A DNA stretch of 64,000 nucleotides from Antedon mediterranea (taxonomy: Eukaryota > Echinodermata > Crinoidea > Comatulida > Antedonidae), in the NCBI RefSeq assembly GCF_964355755.1, contig NC_092675.1, forward strand, positions 28,668,912-28,732,911, read 5' to 3'. Below, in pieces: positions 45,801-56,247 of this stretch (position 1 is the stretch's first letter; each line of letters starts with the position of its first letter). The position numbers were made by a program, and so were the translations under genes. The notes under the pieces were generated by a model. It ran no database searches and was not told the origin of the DNA. It saw only the letters and a list, made by a program, of their open reading frames with translations.

Positions 45801-48800
45801 TTTAATGGATGTTGCAAATGCATTGTCTAGATTACAAACTCTTGGGTACATACGAATCTGTCAAAATAAACTTGCTTTATTAAACTTTAAATTTAGTACA
45901 GTATTTATATAACACGTAAATAGATTCTCGCCATTTGATTGGGCTGATAAAAAGTGCCTGATCAATCGCTTGGTGTATTATTTTTACCAGCTAAAGCCTG
46001 ATTAACAACAGCGAGAGCGCGGTGAATAGCTATCTGAATGAAATGACAAATCTACTTAGATGCTATATAAAACAAATAATGAATGTTTTTATATTTGTGC
46101 TATGGTGCAAATAATTTCATTGGTTATCTTTCAACTCTTGAAATTGTATAAATATTATCACTATAATATTAATAACAACTTGCTGTGTATATTGAAGACA
46201 TCTTTTGCTTAGCTTGGCCATATTGAATTTTTTTAATTCAACATTTTTGACATTTGGTCCAAATCCTGAGCTTTTTTTAGCAATTATTTTATTAATAATT
46301 TACCTCGTCTCTTTCATCATAATGATTGAAACACGCCAAGACGATGAAATCACGCCACCAGGTTAGACCACCCGTTACAGTCATGTCGTTCTCTTGTGAG
46401 ACATTGCCAAACAGCTTCCATCGTTTTGTAAAAAGAGCACAGTGAGCTAACCCATTCTTGCCAGCAACGGTCACACAGTGACCCGACCTGTCCACCGCAG
46501 CAAACTACAATAAAATGTTGTGGAGTAAATGTAAACAAAATTAAATGTCAACAAGATTGAAACAATTGAAGTAAATGTCAAAATATTAAAATGATTGAAT
46601 TAAATGTCAACAAGATTGAAGTAAATGTCAACAAGATTGAAGTAAATGTCAACAAGATTGAATTAAATGTCAACAAGATTGAAGTAAATGTTAACAAGAT
46701 TGAAGTAAATGTCAAGATTGAAGTAAATGTCAACAAGATTAAAGTAAATGTCAACAAGATTAAAGTAAATGTCAACAAGATTGAAGTAAATGTCAAAAGA
46801 TTAAAGTAAATGTCAACAAGATTAAAGTAAATGGCAACAAGATTGAAGTAAATGCCAACAAGATTGAAGTAAATGTCAACAAGATTAAAGTAAATGTCAA
46901 AAGATTGAAGTAAATGTCAAAAGATTAAACCGATTAAAGTAAATGTCAACAAGATTGAAGTAAATGTCAACAAGATTGAAGTAAATGTCAACAAGATTGA
47001 AGTAAATGTCAACAAGATTGAAGTAAATGTCAACAAGATTGAAGTAAATGTCAACAAGATTGAAGTAAATGTCAACAAGATTGAAGTAAATGTCAACAAG
47101 ATTGAAGTAAATGTCAACAAGATTGAAGTAAATGTCAACAAGATTGAAGTAAATGTATTATTATTTATTGAAGGTCCCAAATGATCAGCAATTGCTGGAT
47201 GGATCACCCTCATTAAATATGGTTAAAATAAATAAAAATTTTTTAAAATGTCAACAAGATTGAAGTATATGTCAAAAGATTGAAGGAAATGTCAACACGA
47301 TTGAAGTAAATGTCAAAAGATTGAAGTAAATGTCAACACGATTGAAGTAAATGTCAACACGATTGAAGTAAATGTCAACAAGATTGAAGTAAATGTCAAC
47401 ACGATTGAAGTAAATGTCAACACGATTGAAGTAAATGTCAACACGATTGAAGTAAATGTCAACACGATTGAACTAAATGTCAACAAGATTGAAGTAAATG
47501 TCAAGATTGAAGTAAATGTCAACAAGATTAAAGTAAATGTCAACAAGATTAAAGTAAATGTCAACAAGATTGAAGTAAATGTCAACAAGATTGAAGTGAA
47601 TATCAAAAGTTTTAAGTAAATATCAAAAGTTTTAAGTAAATGTCAACAAGATTAAAGTAAATGTCAACAAGACTAAAGTAAATGTCAACAAGATTGAAGT
47701 GAATGCCAAAAGATTGAAGTAAATGTCAACAAGATTGAAGTAAATGTCAACAAGATTGAAATGATTGAAGTAAATGTCAACAAGATTAAAATGATTGAAA
47801 AAAAAATTTAACAATTGTAAATGTTAACAGAATTGAAGTAAATGTCAACATACCTTTAATGGTGAATTACTTGTTAAGTAACTGTAAGGTACCGGTACCA
47901 CTTGCCACTGTTTATTGCCTATTAATTTGTTTGGTCCTTCAGTTTGGGAAGCTAAAATTGAAAGTATAGTACATTTATTATCTTTTCTTATTTTATAGTA
48001 ACTTATTATTTTATTATTGTACATACACTTTATTTTAATTCATTAATTTCCAATATATCACTGTAAAGTTTGAAGATTCTTTCATGCCAGTCAATTATAT
48101 TATATTGATTTAGTTTATACGATTAAAAGACAACAATCTTAGAAACGTAGACACATTTGTCAGAACTTTGCTTTGTTGTGCCTGAACACGCGGTATTTTC
48201 TCCTACAGCCTTACCTAAGGATCTAATCTGAGCATCATGCCTGACAGGACTCCTGCCAGCGGCTGTGTCGGTATTGCTTGTCTTCAGTATTGTATCACCC
48301 GTATTTAAATAAAGTTTATCTTCTCCTTGCAGAAACAGATGTTCGTGGTTTGACTGAAAACAAAATATCAAGTGGAATATTGTATTGAAAAATATGTACA
48401 CAACTTTAACGCATAGGTTAGGCCACACTCTTTGTCATTTTAGAAGTCATATGCACTATAAAAAATAACAAACTTCCATAGTTGATGTAAAACCTATTTA
48501 ACATATTATAGTGAACTCCCCAAAAATGGAGCCTAAGAAAATTGAAAACTATGCCGAAACAACAATTTTTATAAGGCCTAAAAATATCCCAAATTTATTT
48601 ATAATATTGAAAATGCATTTAGCCAGCTTACAGACCAATTTACACAGATCTGCGGTAACGGTAATAAAATTATAGAATCTATGTTGTTCCTTGTGACCAT
48701 TTACACGGCACGGAGCAGACGGGCGTTTTCCTCTCAGGATAGATACAAATTCTATGGGGGACAAGCTATGCGGTTTTCCGCTTACCGTTACCACTCGTCT

Positions 48801-51800
48801 GTATAAATTTGGGCAACTTAAGGAGTATCAACTGTAAAAGCAAACATATACCGTAAAAGCAAACATATACATTGAGAGTATCTTTTACATAGAGATTTTA
48901 GTATGACTTACATACCATACATGGATTTGTAGTGAGGGCGCTTTTAACAAATAATAGTTGAATAAGATGAGTGGTTGGTTTGGGACAATCCTGGTTATTA
49001 TCCATAGACATTGTGTGTCTTGGAACACCGTTTACCATCCATAACCTATAGCCCTCCATACTCCAATCCTGATATACAAAAGAAAGAATAGTATAGTTGT
49101 ATAAAGTGTACATTAATCTTTCTTTGTGAATAAATGAATGTGTGAATGGATGGAATGACACAAGAGTTGAACTAGCGTATTTATTTGAAACGACCAACTT
49201 TGAATGAACGCCTCCCTCGAATAAACAGTGCACCCCGCCACATGCATATAATATACATATTGATAATATTGTATTACAACACATTTCTATTTGTAGTAGA
49301 ATTTATTGACATGATCTACAATTTACCAAGCATTTTGATACAATTTTTTTACTGTATTTTATCAGTTCTCAATGTTAATTGTGTTGTATTTGTTCATATC
49401 CAGGGGGTATTTATTTGATTATACAAGTTACCATATAAGTTACCATATTACACCCAAATAAATGCCCCTTAAAAACCCTCCTAAACAATAAACACCCCCC
49501 ACCCACAAAAACCCTCCTGAACAATAATGCACTGGGCGTTTATTCAAATAAATACGGTAATTAATTGATTGTAATCTAACTTACCATAGCTTTTACTTGA
49601 AAAGGATTTTTTTTACAACACTGTGGTGACATTCTAGAAAAAGCAATTAGTTGGTTTTTATGACTAGGAATATCCACCATTAAGCGTTCTGTGGCAATGA
49701 TATCATAGAGCCAGCCAGTAAACAGTGTCTAGTATTTTTTCAACTCAGATATGAAACTCAACAGAATATTTTATTTCCTATTTTAGTAAATACAGTATGT
49801 TAATGTTAAATTTTCTTGACATTTGATTGACCTAACCAAAGCAATAAGAAATGTTCAATAAATACCCATATTCTCCTCCAACTGTGCACAGTAGTTTAGC
49901 TCCAAAGGTACTCCACATGGATAGGCCACCTTGTTTCCATGACAATGCAAGGGCACATCCATCAGGAGTCCACCTCATCATGGACACAGGACCGAGAGCT
50001 TGACATCCTTCTGTAAAAACAATGTAAATCAGATTGTAATATTAAAAGTAATTCATAAACAATAACCAAAAGACCAAAAGAGAGAAAACAGCATGGATGG
50101 CAAACATCAAAAAAGAAACAGAAACTTTTCAAACGGACAGAACTATACACATGCTTGCTCAAAAATGTGACGAACACAAGTGAGACGCACAATTTCTAAC
50201 GAGATGATGATGATAACAAATTAGGCGAGTAAGAGACCAAGCGGTTAAGACAGTGAAACATCAGTAGTATATCTTTTGAGATAAGGAGTGGGTGCTAGTT
50301 CACATACATTCACTCATCACAACTGGGTCCTTTGGGAGAACAGTCTTCGACTGAAGAGGTCAATCGGTATAATAAGAATTTCTTTGAAAAGAATAGCTGA
50401 TTTCATGTAAAAGGATAGTTGATTTCAACAATAATATTAGTTATTATTTAAAGCACAGGTTGTTACTGGTTTTAAACAAGTTTAATAAAATAATCATAAT
50501 TACCTGGATAATCATTTGTTGACAATATAATATGATGTGATAATAGCATTCCTCCTGTTATTTCATCTACTGTATAAACTATACCTTGTCCACTAAAAGA
50601 TGATTAAATGATTAAGCATAGCCATATACAGTAAGCAACAAATTTAAATACTGCTGAACGTGTTTACTGCTTTCTGTTTGATTTTAAATAGGAAATCATT
50701 ATTCTATTATATTATATATTCTAACAACATTTTTTAATGAAAATAAATTTATAATATAGAACTATTAGAACTCACTTTTTACGTCCAAATGCTAGTAACT
50801 TGTACCTATGATTAATTGCAACAGATGTGATATCCTTCATTTCAGGTGCCCACACTGCGTGCACATGCTGATAATAAAGAAACAAGGTATATTAAAACAT
50901 TGTAATACATTAGAGCCTCTTCTTTGGGACACCTCTCTGTTTAGAAGACACCTCATATCTCCCAAAGACTTGTAATAAGACTTTGTAGAGCATCTTGTGT
51001 ATATGTTTGTCTTGTGAACCTCTGAGGGTCCCTAATGATCAGAAATTGCTGGATGGATCACCCTCATTAAATATGGTCAACAACAAAAAATGTAAACATT
51101 AAAATAGTTATTTAATACCAGTCATTGTTACCTTAAGTTGCACTATAATAATTTAATTTTAAAACATAGAAAACTTTCAAACTGGTAAACACTTATACTT
51201 ACATTTGGTTCATAACGTTGAGAGTCTGATGAAATAAAAGCTGCTCTTCCATCTGACAAAACAACAGCTAGGCCGCCCAGCAGATTACTGAATTCCATGT
51301 GGGTGAAATGAAGGCCTGGTATCTCAAGCACGATTTCTAAAGGAAGTGATCATTCACAAATTTAATGTTTACTATAAAAGTAGGTCTAAACATTTTACTT
51401 TATTAATATAATGGGTTTTGGTGTGGAATAACTTGCAAGTACTGTACTGCTAATAAACAACATAAAATAATTCATACCTCTTGATTGTTGTAGGTCTACT
51501 GAGAAAGGTATACCATGTATTGATATATCACTGCGTTCATTTGCATGCCCCTCCCACCTGAAACGTTTCAATAGACCACCCCCAGTTGCCACCAATAACT
51601 CATCTCTTAAGCAACATAATCTAAGAATGAAAAAGAATATCTTGTAACTTAATCACTTATACAAAAACAACATTTTTGAAGGAATTTAAAAGTATGTAAA
51701 ACTATTATGGAACATCATATGAAGTTTTATAGTAAGGAAAGATAAAAGTACAAAAATAAAAGTACATTTATGTATTTATTTATGTACAAACATTCAATAA

Positions 51801-53347
51801 AAAATCAATGAAATTGACAGTACTATGAATATAAACAATCGTTTTTAAAAGGAAATATTTTGTAACAACCTTTGACTCCCCTACCTGGTTATATCTCCTG
51901 GTATATGTACTGTGTAGTTGTATGACAGACTGAGAGATGGTACAGGCACAGTATCTGCAGCTGTTGTCTCTACTCTGTAATGACTTGTACTAGAGTGAAT
52001 AAAAAAAATATTATTTTTCAATAACAAATCCACCCTGTGTTAATGGTTTACTCCATAAATTTGATTATTTAGATTCCAAAACACACACACACACACAATA
52101 AACGGACCGATAACACCATTCACAATAACAATGATAACATTGGAAATTTATGAATTTTAAACATTTATAATTAGTAGATATTCCATGTTTGTATTTTATA
52201 TAATCTATATTTTGTGGGTGATATCTTAAAGTGTCACAGATAAGATTTATATCATTACCTTAAGCTTGGGGAAACACAAAAGAATTGTCGCATGAATTAT
52301 TTTATTTTATTTATCATGATACAGAATGTAAATTGTGACCTGGGCTAACTCTCTTAATGATTGTATGCAAACCTTTTGTATCAACATATTGTAATTTAAA
52401 GCATAAACTTACTTCTTATGTTTACTGCTATATAAATATGTATCATCAACGTTTACTTTAAAAAACATAAGATGGCCACCAGTGGTCTAAAAAAAAAGAT
52501 ATCAAAATATTGATTGTTGTTATTGTTGTTTACAAAAAGAATGTTTATTTTCTGCCCTGTTTATAGTGGTTTTATACTTACGGAAATTGTTAAGTAACTT
52601 GAATCTGGTCGCCATAATGCAGATTTATTTGTACCTAGCACAACCACGGCGTCATCTGCCCTTCTGTAGCTTGTAATTAAAACACAAGGCTGCAAATTAA
52701 ATCAATCACATTTTATAATGTACAATATCTGGAATATAAAATCTTTAATCTTTTTTTTTAACTTGATTGAAAAGAGAACAACGTTATGAAAAATAACTAA
52801 AACGCAAAATAATAGCGGACTCAAAAAAAAGAATCCAGTTTTCTGAGGCTTGATCTTAAAAGGATCTGCTGGTATGAAAATGGAAAGTAATAATATAATA
52901 CTAAATAGGATTACCTCATCCATTCATTTAAAAAAAAGATCAATTCAGTCATAAAAAATAATATATTCATTCAAAATGAGGACAAAATAAAGTAATCATT
53001 ATTATATCATGTATGTATGTCTAGCTAGCTAGTTTATTATTAGTTCTACATGGATCCAGGTCAACTACCCTAGCTAGGCCTAGGACCCATGTACAACATA
53101 GCCTACAGTAATTAAACAAGGGCGGGCGAGAAGAAGTTTTATCCCTCGCGAGAGTTGATTGATTGGTGGGTACCTTCCACGTAGGCTGTGTGTGTATCAC
53201 ACTTACATTACAATGCCAAATGTAGACGGTTTGTGTGGTGACAACGGCAAATAATTGCCTTTCTCTGTTGCTACAAACTTCAACTAGTTTTTCATCCCCT
53301 CCCGTTGGAACATCTAGATACTTCGGCCAACCAACAGGAAAATACAT
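36850..53347 (-). CDS. RIC1: RIC1, Rab6A guanine-nucleotide exchange factor subunit, complete
   Basis: 31 exons on the minus strand: 53347-53207, 52689-52582, 52486-52413, 51989-51885, 51620-51478, 51336-51203, 50867-50776, 50592-50504, 50010-49866, 49633-49585, 49068-48916, 48353-48215, 47951-47854, 46504-46304, 45857-45692, 44944-44837, 44387-44260, 44111-43983, 43502-43406, 43057-42933, 42437-42391, 42251-42127, 42024-41882, 41595-41509, 41326-41037, 40467-40294, 39831-39710, 39239-39018, 38657-38486, 38152-37964, 37105-36850. Sum 4251 nt, 1416 aa (human 1423). Start MYFPVGWPK is the family N-terminus. An N-terminal WD-like propeller ([26 protein letters not shown]) is followed by the RIC1 domain (about 700-960: [55 protein letters not shown]), then a serine-rich tail. 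With RGP1 it activates Rab6A at the Golgi. Confidence 0.95.
37608..37915 (-). mobile_element. tRNA-derived SINE
   Basis: Reading the minus strand, the head GTGTGGCGCAGTGTGTTGG (A box) with GTTCGAATCC (B box, 37864-37855) is tRNA-like. A body of about 200 bp follows (CACCCAGGTGTATAAATGGG), then the tail GGCGCTATATAAATCCAGGA and ATTATTATT. It lies in the last RIC1 intron. Confidence 0.8.
38310..38462. mobile_element. Hairpin MITE with TTTCCACTAG ends
   Basis: Left arm CTTTCCACTAGGAGAATTTG...AAAGCATCAG; right arm CTGATGCTTTTGATTAGCGA...ATTGTCTAGTGGAAAATCGG. Symmetric fold-back of about 150 bp in a RIC1 intron. Confidence 0.65.
38713..38850. mobile_element. CCAATTTACA MITE, truncated copy
   Basis: GGCCAATTTACAGAGACAAG, GTAATGGTAATAAAAATATAG, then GCTCAGGATAGATACAGA. 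It matches the fuller copy at 48622-48812. The right TIR is missing. Confidence 0.6.
40662..40912. mobile_element. CTCTGTCTACACTATCAAAC hairpin MITE (copy 5) with an internal insert
   Basis: Opposite orientation to most copies. Ends GTCTGTCTACACTATCAAAC and GTTTGATCCTGTAGACAAGC. About 100 bp containing TATATATATTATATATATAT and TTGACAATAAAGTTATCTTG are inserted in the middle. Confidence 0.75.
41734..41830. mobile_element. CTCTGTCTACACTATCAAAC hairpin MITE (copy 6, short)
   Basis: AAGCTCTGTTTACACTATCA...AGTTTGTTAGTGTAGACAGA; internally deleted to about 97 bp. RIC1 intron 23 region. Confidence 0.8.
42769..42925. mobile_element. CTCTGTCTACACTATCAAAC hairpin MITE (copy 7)
   Basis: Complete ends. 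Its right end is only about 8 nt from the RIC1 exon 20 splice donor (exon ends at 42933). Confidence 0.85.
43855..43955. mobile_element. CTCTGTCTACACTATCAAAC hairpin MITE (copy 8, core only)
   Basis: Core words TTATGTGACAAAAAAATGTG, GCCCATATATGGACATG and TCACTACCATATT are present; both terminal 20-mers are lost. Confidence 0.6.
44490..44594. mobile_element. CTCTGTCTACACTATCAAAC hairpin MITE (copy 9, short)
   Basis: AAGCTCTGTCTACACTATCA...GTAGTTTGATAGTGTAGACA in a RIC1 intron. Confidence 0.8.
45127..45231. mobile_element. CTCTGTCTACACTATCAAAC hairpin MITE (copy 10, short)
   Basis: AAGCTCTTTCTACACCATCA...TTTTTTGATAGTGTAGACAA in a RIC1 intron. Confidence 0.75.
46545..47850. repeat. 21-bp minisatellite GATTGAAGTAAATGTCAACAA
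   Basis: About 1.3 kb of roughly 60 units of 21 bp in RIC1 intron 13, with variant units (GATTAAAG, CACGATTG, AAAAGATTG). It is interrupted at 47150-47240 by non-repeat sequence with TGCTGGATGGATCACCCTC. Because the unit is a multiple of three it makes long open frames on both strands (NKIEVNV and LTFTSIL repeats) that are not genes. Confidence 0.95.
47165..47225. mobile_element. LINE/SINE 3'-end fragment
   Basis: AATGATCAGCAATTGCTGGA followed by TGGATCACCCTCATTAAATATGG; almost the same sequence occurs at 51028-51077. It splits the 21-bp minisatellite. Likely a non-LTR 3' end. Confidence 0.45.
48622..48812. mobile_element. CCAATTTACA MITE, full copy
   Basis: Ends ACCAATTTACACAGATCTGC and, as complement, CCAAATTTATACAGACGAGT; inner arms GGTAACGGTAA / TTACCGTTACC. 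About 190 bp in RIC1 intron 11. Confidence 0.7.
51028..51077. mobile_element. Second copy of the GCTGGATGGATCACCCTC fragment
   Basis: AATGATCAGAAATTGCTGGA, TGGATCACCCTCATTAAATATGG. Preceded at about 50913 by GAGCCTCTTCTTTGGGACAC, resembling the CAGTAGAACCC repeat family. Confidence 0.45.
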
Positions 53348-54049
53348 CTTGAAAGAATTTACCAACTTCGGAAACTACTGTCAAATCGCCATCGTAGACG
53401 AAAAGGTCAACTTTTATTTTGGGAAAAGGTCAAAAGAAATCACTCCGTTAAAAACACATAAATATTTGCCAAAAAAAATATAAAATTCAATTTTGAATTT
53501 ATTATAAATTGAAATTATCATTCATTAAATATTGTATACATTATATTTAATTTTACAAATATTGATTACAAATTTATATATGTTTAGCATACTTCTTTTC
53601 GTATTTTATTATAACCATAATGACTACGGCAAGTTTTGTGTGATTGGTGAAAAGGGTAGAATTGATCTATAAGGGGCTATACCTACCCAATCAGATTGTG
53701 TTTTACAAAAATGGATCATCCCATTTTATAGATAGTGATTTTTACTGTTGCCATTGAGATGATGCCAACTGATTAACAAACCATCTAAAAAAGTGTATAA
53801 CAATCACTTAAAACGAGAAAAGTGAGTTTATTTAATAGTAATCATATTAATTATCGTTATATAAAAGAAAAAGCAAATAATTCAGCTATAAGATCCAAAA
53901 ATATAGCCTAATTTTAATAATTAATAGGCTAGGCCTAGCCTACTATCTATATAGGCCCTCTCTAGGCCTAACTAGGCCTACTCTAGCCTGACTAGCTAGT
54001 AGGCCTACCCAGCATGCACCAGCAGATTGAGTCTGGTGGGGAGAGAGAA

Positions 54050-54955
54050 AGGCCTCCTAACGGCGCTAGTTCCGTTTCGCACCTGTTTTTATTTCGACTT
54101 CCTTTTGACTCCAAATTGTTAAGCAACTTATTGTGAATACCACACCTTAAAATTGGGCCACATAAGTACTTTTATTAAGAATAATCACATAAAAAGTAAC
54201 AAATAAATCCTTAAATTGACGATTTTACAGACATGTTTCTCGCATACCGTTCGCGAATTTAGCATACTCGAAGTTCAATATTTTCGTTTCTATGGCGCGC
54301 CAAAAGAGCAACAACAATAGATGGTTAAAAACTCAGTGGAATGCGTCTTCTTTTATTGCATTTATTATTGAAATACACGTTTAATTTTAATATATTTTGT
54401 CAATAAAAATGCTGTAACATTTTACTGCTAATAATTTGCTGTTTTCAAATAGCAACCAACCCTAGGCCTACGCCTTCCTAAGAGAAAGACTAAGAGGAAT
54501 ATTATTAATACACTACAGTACATGTATGATGATGAATTTGTCGATTTTCATTCCTAAAAGTTCCTGCAAAAACCATGTACAGTATCAACAGTAATATTTT
54601 TGTTGCATTGACATTGACAAAATATAAAATTGAACGTAATTTTCATCAATAAATGCATTAAATATACGTAATTTACTGAGTATTTAGCCCTCTATTATGA
54701 TTGCTCTTTTGGCGCTCCATAGAAACAACAACATTGAACATGGAGTATGCGAAATTCACGAACCGATGTGCGAGAAACACGTCTGTAAATTCATCAATTT
54801 AAAGGATTTATTTTTTACTTTTTGTGTGATCTCCTTCGTAATAGTATTTTTGAGGCCTAATTCTAAGGTGTGGTACTCACGATAAAGTTACTTAACCAAT
54901 TTTGAGTCGAAATAAACGACAGGTGCGAAACGGAACTAGCGCCCTACTAACTAGT
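54050..54955. mobile_element. Element with about 250-bp inverted arms
   Basis: Arms 54050-54315 and 54700-54955 are inverted. The left begins CCTCCTAACGGCGCTAGTTC; the right ends with its complement GAACTAGCGCC...GTTAGGAGG, which carries a 10-bp insert. Matching inner words include GTTTCGCACCTGT / ACAGGTGCGAAAC and TTTCTATGG / CCATAGAAA. No clear target duplication, no ORF. Confidence 0.7.
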
Positions 54956-54965
54956 TAGGAGGAAT

Positions 54966-55833
54966 GTCACACCAAAATCAGTCCGGGCCAAAATCGGTCC
55001 GGCGGACCAGTTTTGGCTGCCAAAATCAGTCCAGGGGACCATTTATGGCTGCCAAAACCTGTCCGGCCGGACCTGGATAAAATCGGTCCGGGCAGTAGGA
55101 CTGTTTTTGGCCGCCAAATATGGTCCGGTCTTACAAATATATGGTGTGCAAAATGAGTCATAATCATTAAAAAAAGGCCATGATTAGTCATTATATTGAA
55201 AACTATGGGGTTTTATTTGTTATTTTAATATTATAAATTAAGCCTGTTTTTTTTATTATCATTATTAGTAGTAACTCATCAATAATTAGTACTAATTGTT
55301 AGGCTTTTTGTATACAATATGTATCTCTGCCTGTTTTTAATCCATTAATCCATCCGTTTCCCCATGATGTTAAAAACAATTTAATTTATTAATTATTTAT
55401 GGTTAATCAATCAATATATCAATTCAATACAATTATTATAAAACAATTATCCAATATTGATTAGGCTGAGGAAGGAAAAAGGCCTCAATCATAAATAAAA
55501 TCTAGCTGGTAATATCAGCGCCTCATACCCGTTCATGCGAGTGTGTGGCAGGCCGAAATATGAGTGAACACCTAAGTCATGTTTTTAGATAATAAAATAC
55601 ATTTATTTATAGTATTTATCCGACAAGATAACTTACTAATATATATCATGGAATATTTTTCTAGCCATAAACAACTTAAAACAGCATCATAGGCCTAGTA
55701 ATTCAATTAAAATCGACAGAAGAAAAGATCGGACCGATTTTGGCAGTGGCGGACTGCTTTTGGCCACAATTTTAGAGCCAAAACTGGTCCGGCCGGACTG
55801 ATTTTGGCCCCGGGCCATATTTATCGTGACAGG
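54966..55833. mobile_element. TGTCAC-ended element with CCGGACC-type subterminal repeats
   Basis: The left end TGTCACACCAAAATCAGTCC and the complement of the right end TGTCACGATAAATATGGCCC both lead into arrays of AAAATC(A/G)GTCCGG and TTTTGGC(T/C)GCC. Interior is AT-rich with no gene. Confidence 0.6.
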
Positions 55834-56247
55834 ACCATCATAAGCTAGGCTAACATTGCAGGTAGGATAGGCCTATGATAACCTAGCTTAGGCCTAGATT
55901 ATGCAGGTTTCATAGTAGGACTTGGTTGAGTCGGGGGATGTATGAAAATGTGTTTTTATTATAGCGATTGGATTTCGTGGTCGTGTTTTATAATTATTTA
56001 TTTACAGTTCCATCAGTAAAGTGTATCAGATCCAACACACTAGTGCGTTCCCTATACGCTGAGCAGATCTACCTCTCTGGCCCTCAAAACCTAAAAAATC
56101 CTTCCCTCTAGATAAAATGAATATGGTAAGGTAAGACGATATTGTGATTATTATTATTAAAGAAAAAATCATCTGGAAATCGGGCCTACAAAATTTTTGT
56201 AAAGTTTATAAGACAAATAATGAATGTACTTTTCCTTTTATAGAAAG

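Larger units (their letters stand above)
53348..56243. promoter_or_regulatory. Divergent interval between RIC1 and the DYNLT5-like gene
   Basis: Nothing coding is visible. It holds a TAGGCCTA-rich patch at 53925-54010, two inverted-repeat elements (54050-54955, 54966-55833), a second GGCCTA patch at 55850-55905, and a probable 5' UTR exon of the plus-strand gene ending at a donor near 56128 (ATATGGTAAGG). Confidence 0.5.

Noticed and set aside
46591-47606. Long repeat ORFs (NKIEVNV and LTFTSIL type) on both strands
   Set aside because: Translation of the 21-bp intronic minisatellite; the unit length is a multiple of three, so no stops arise.
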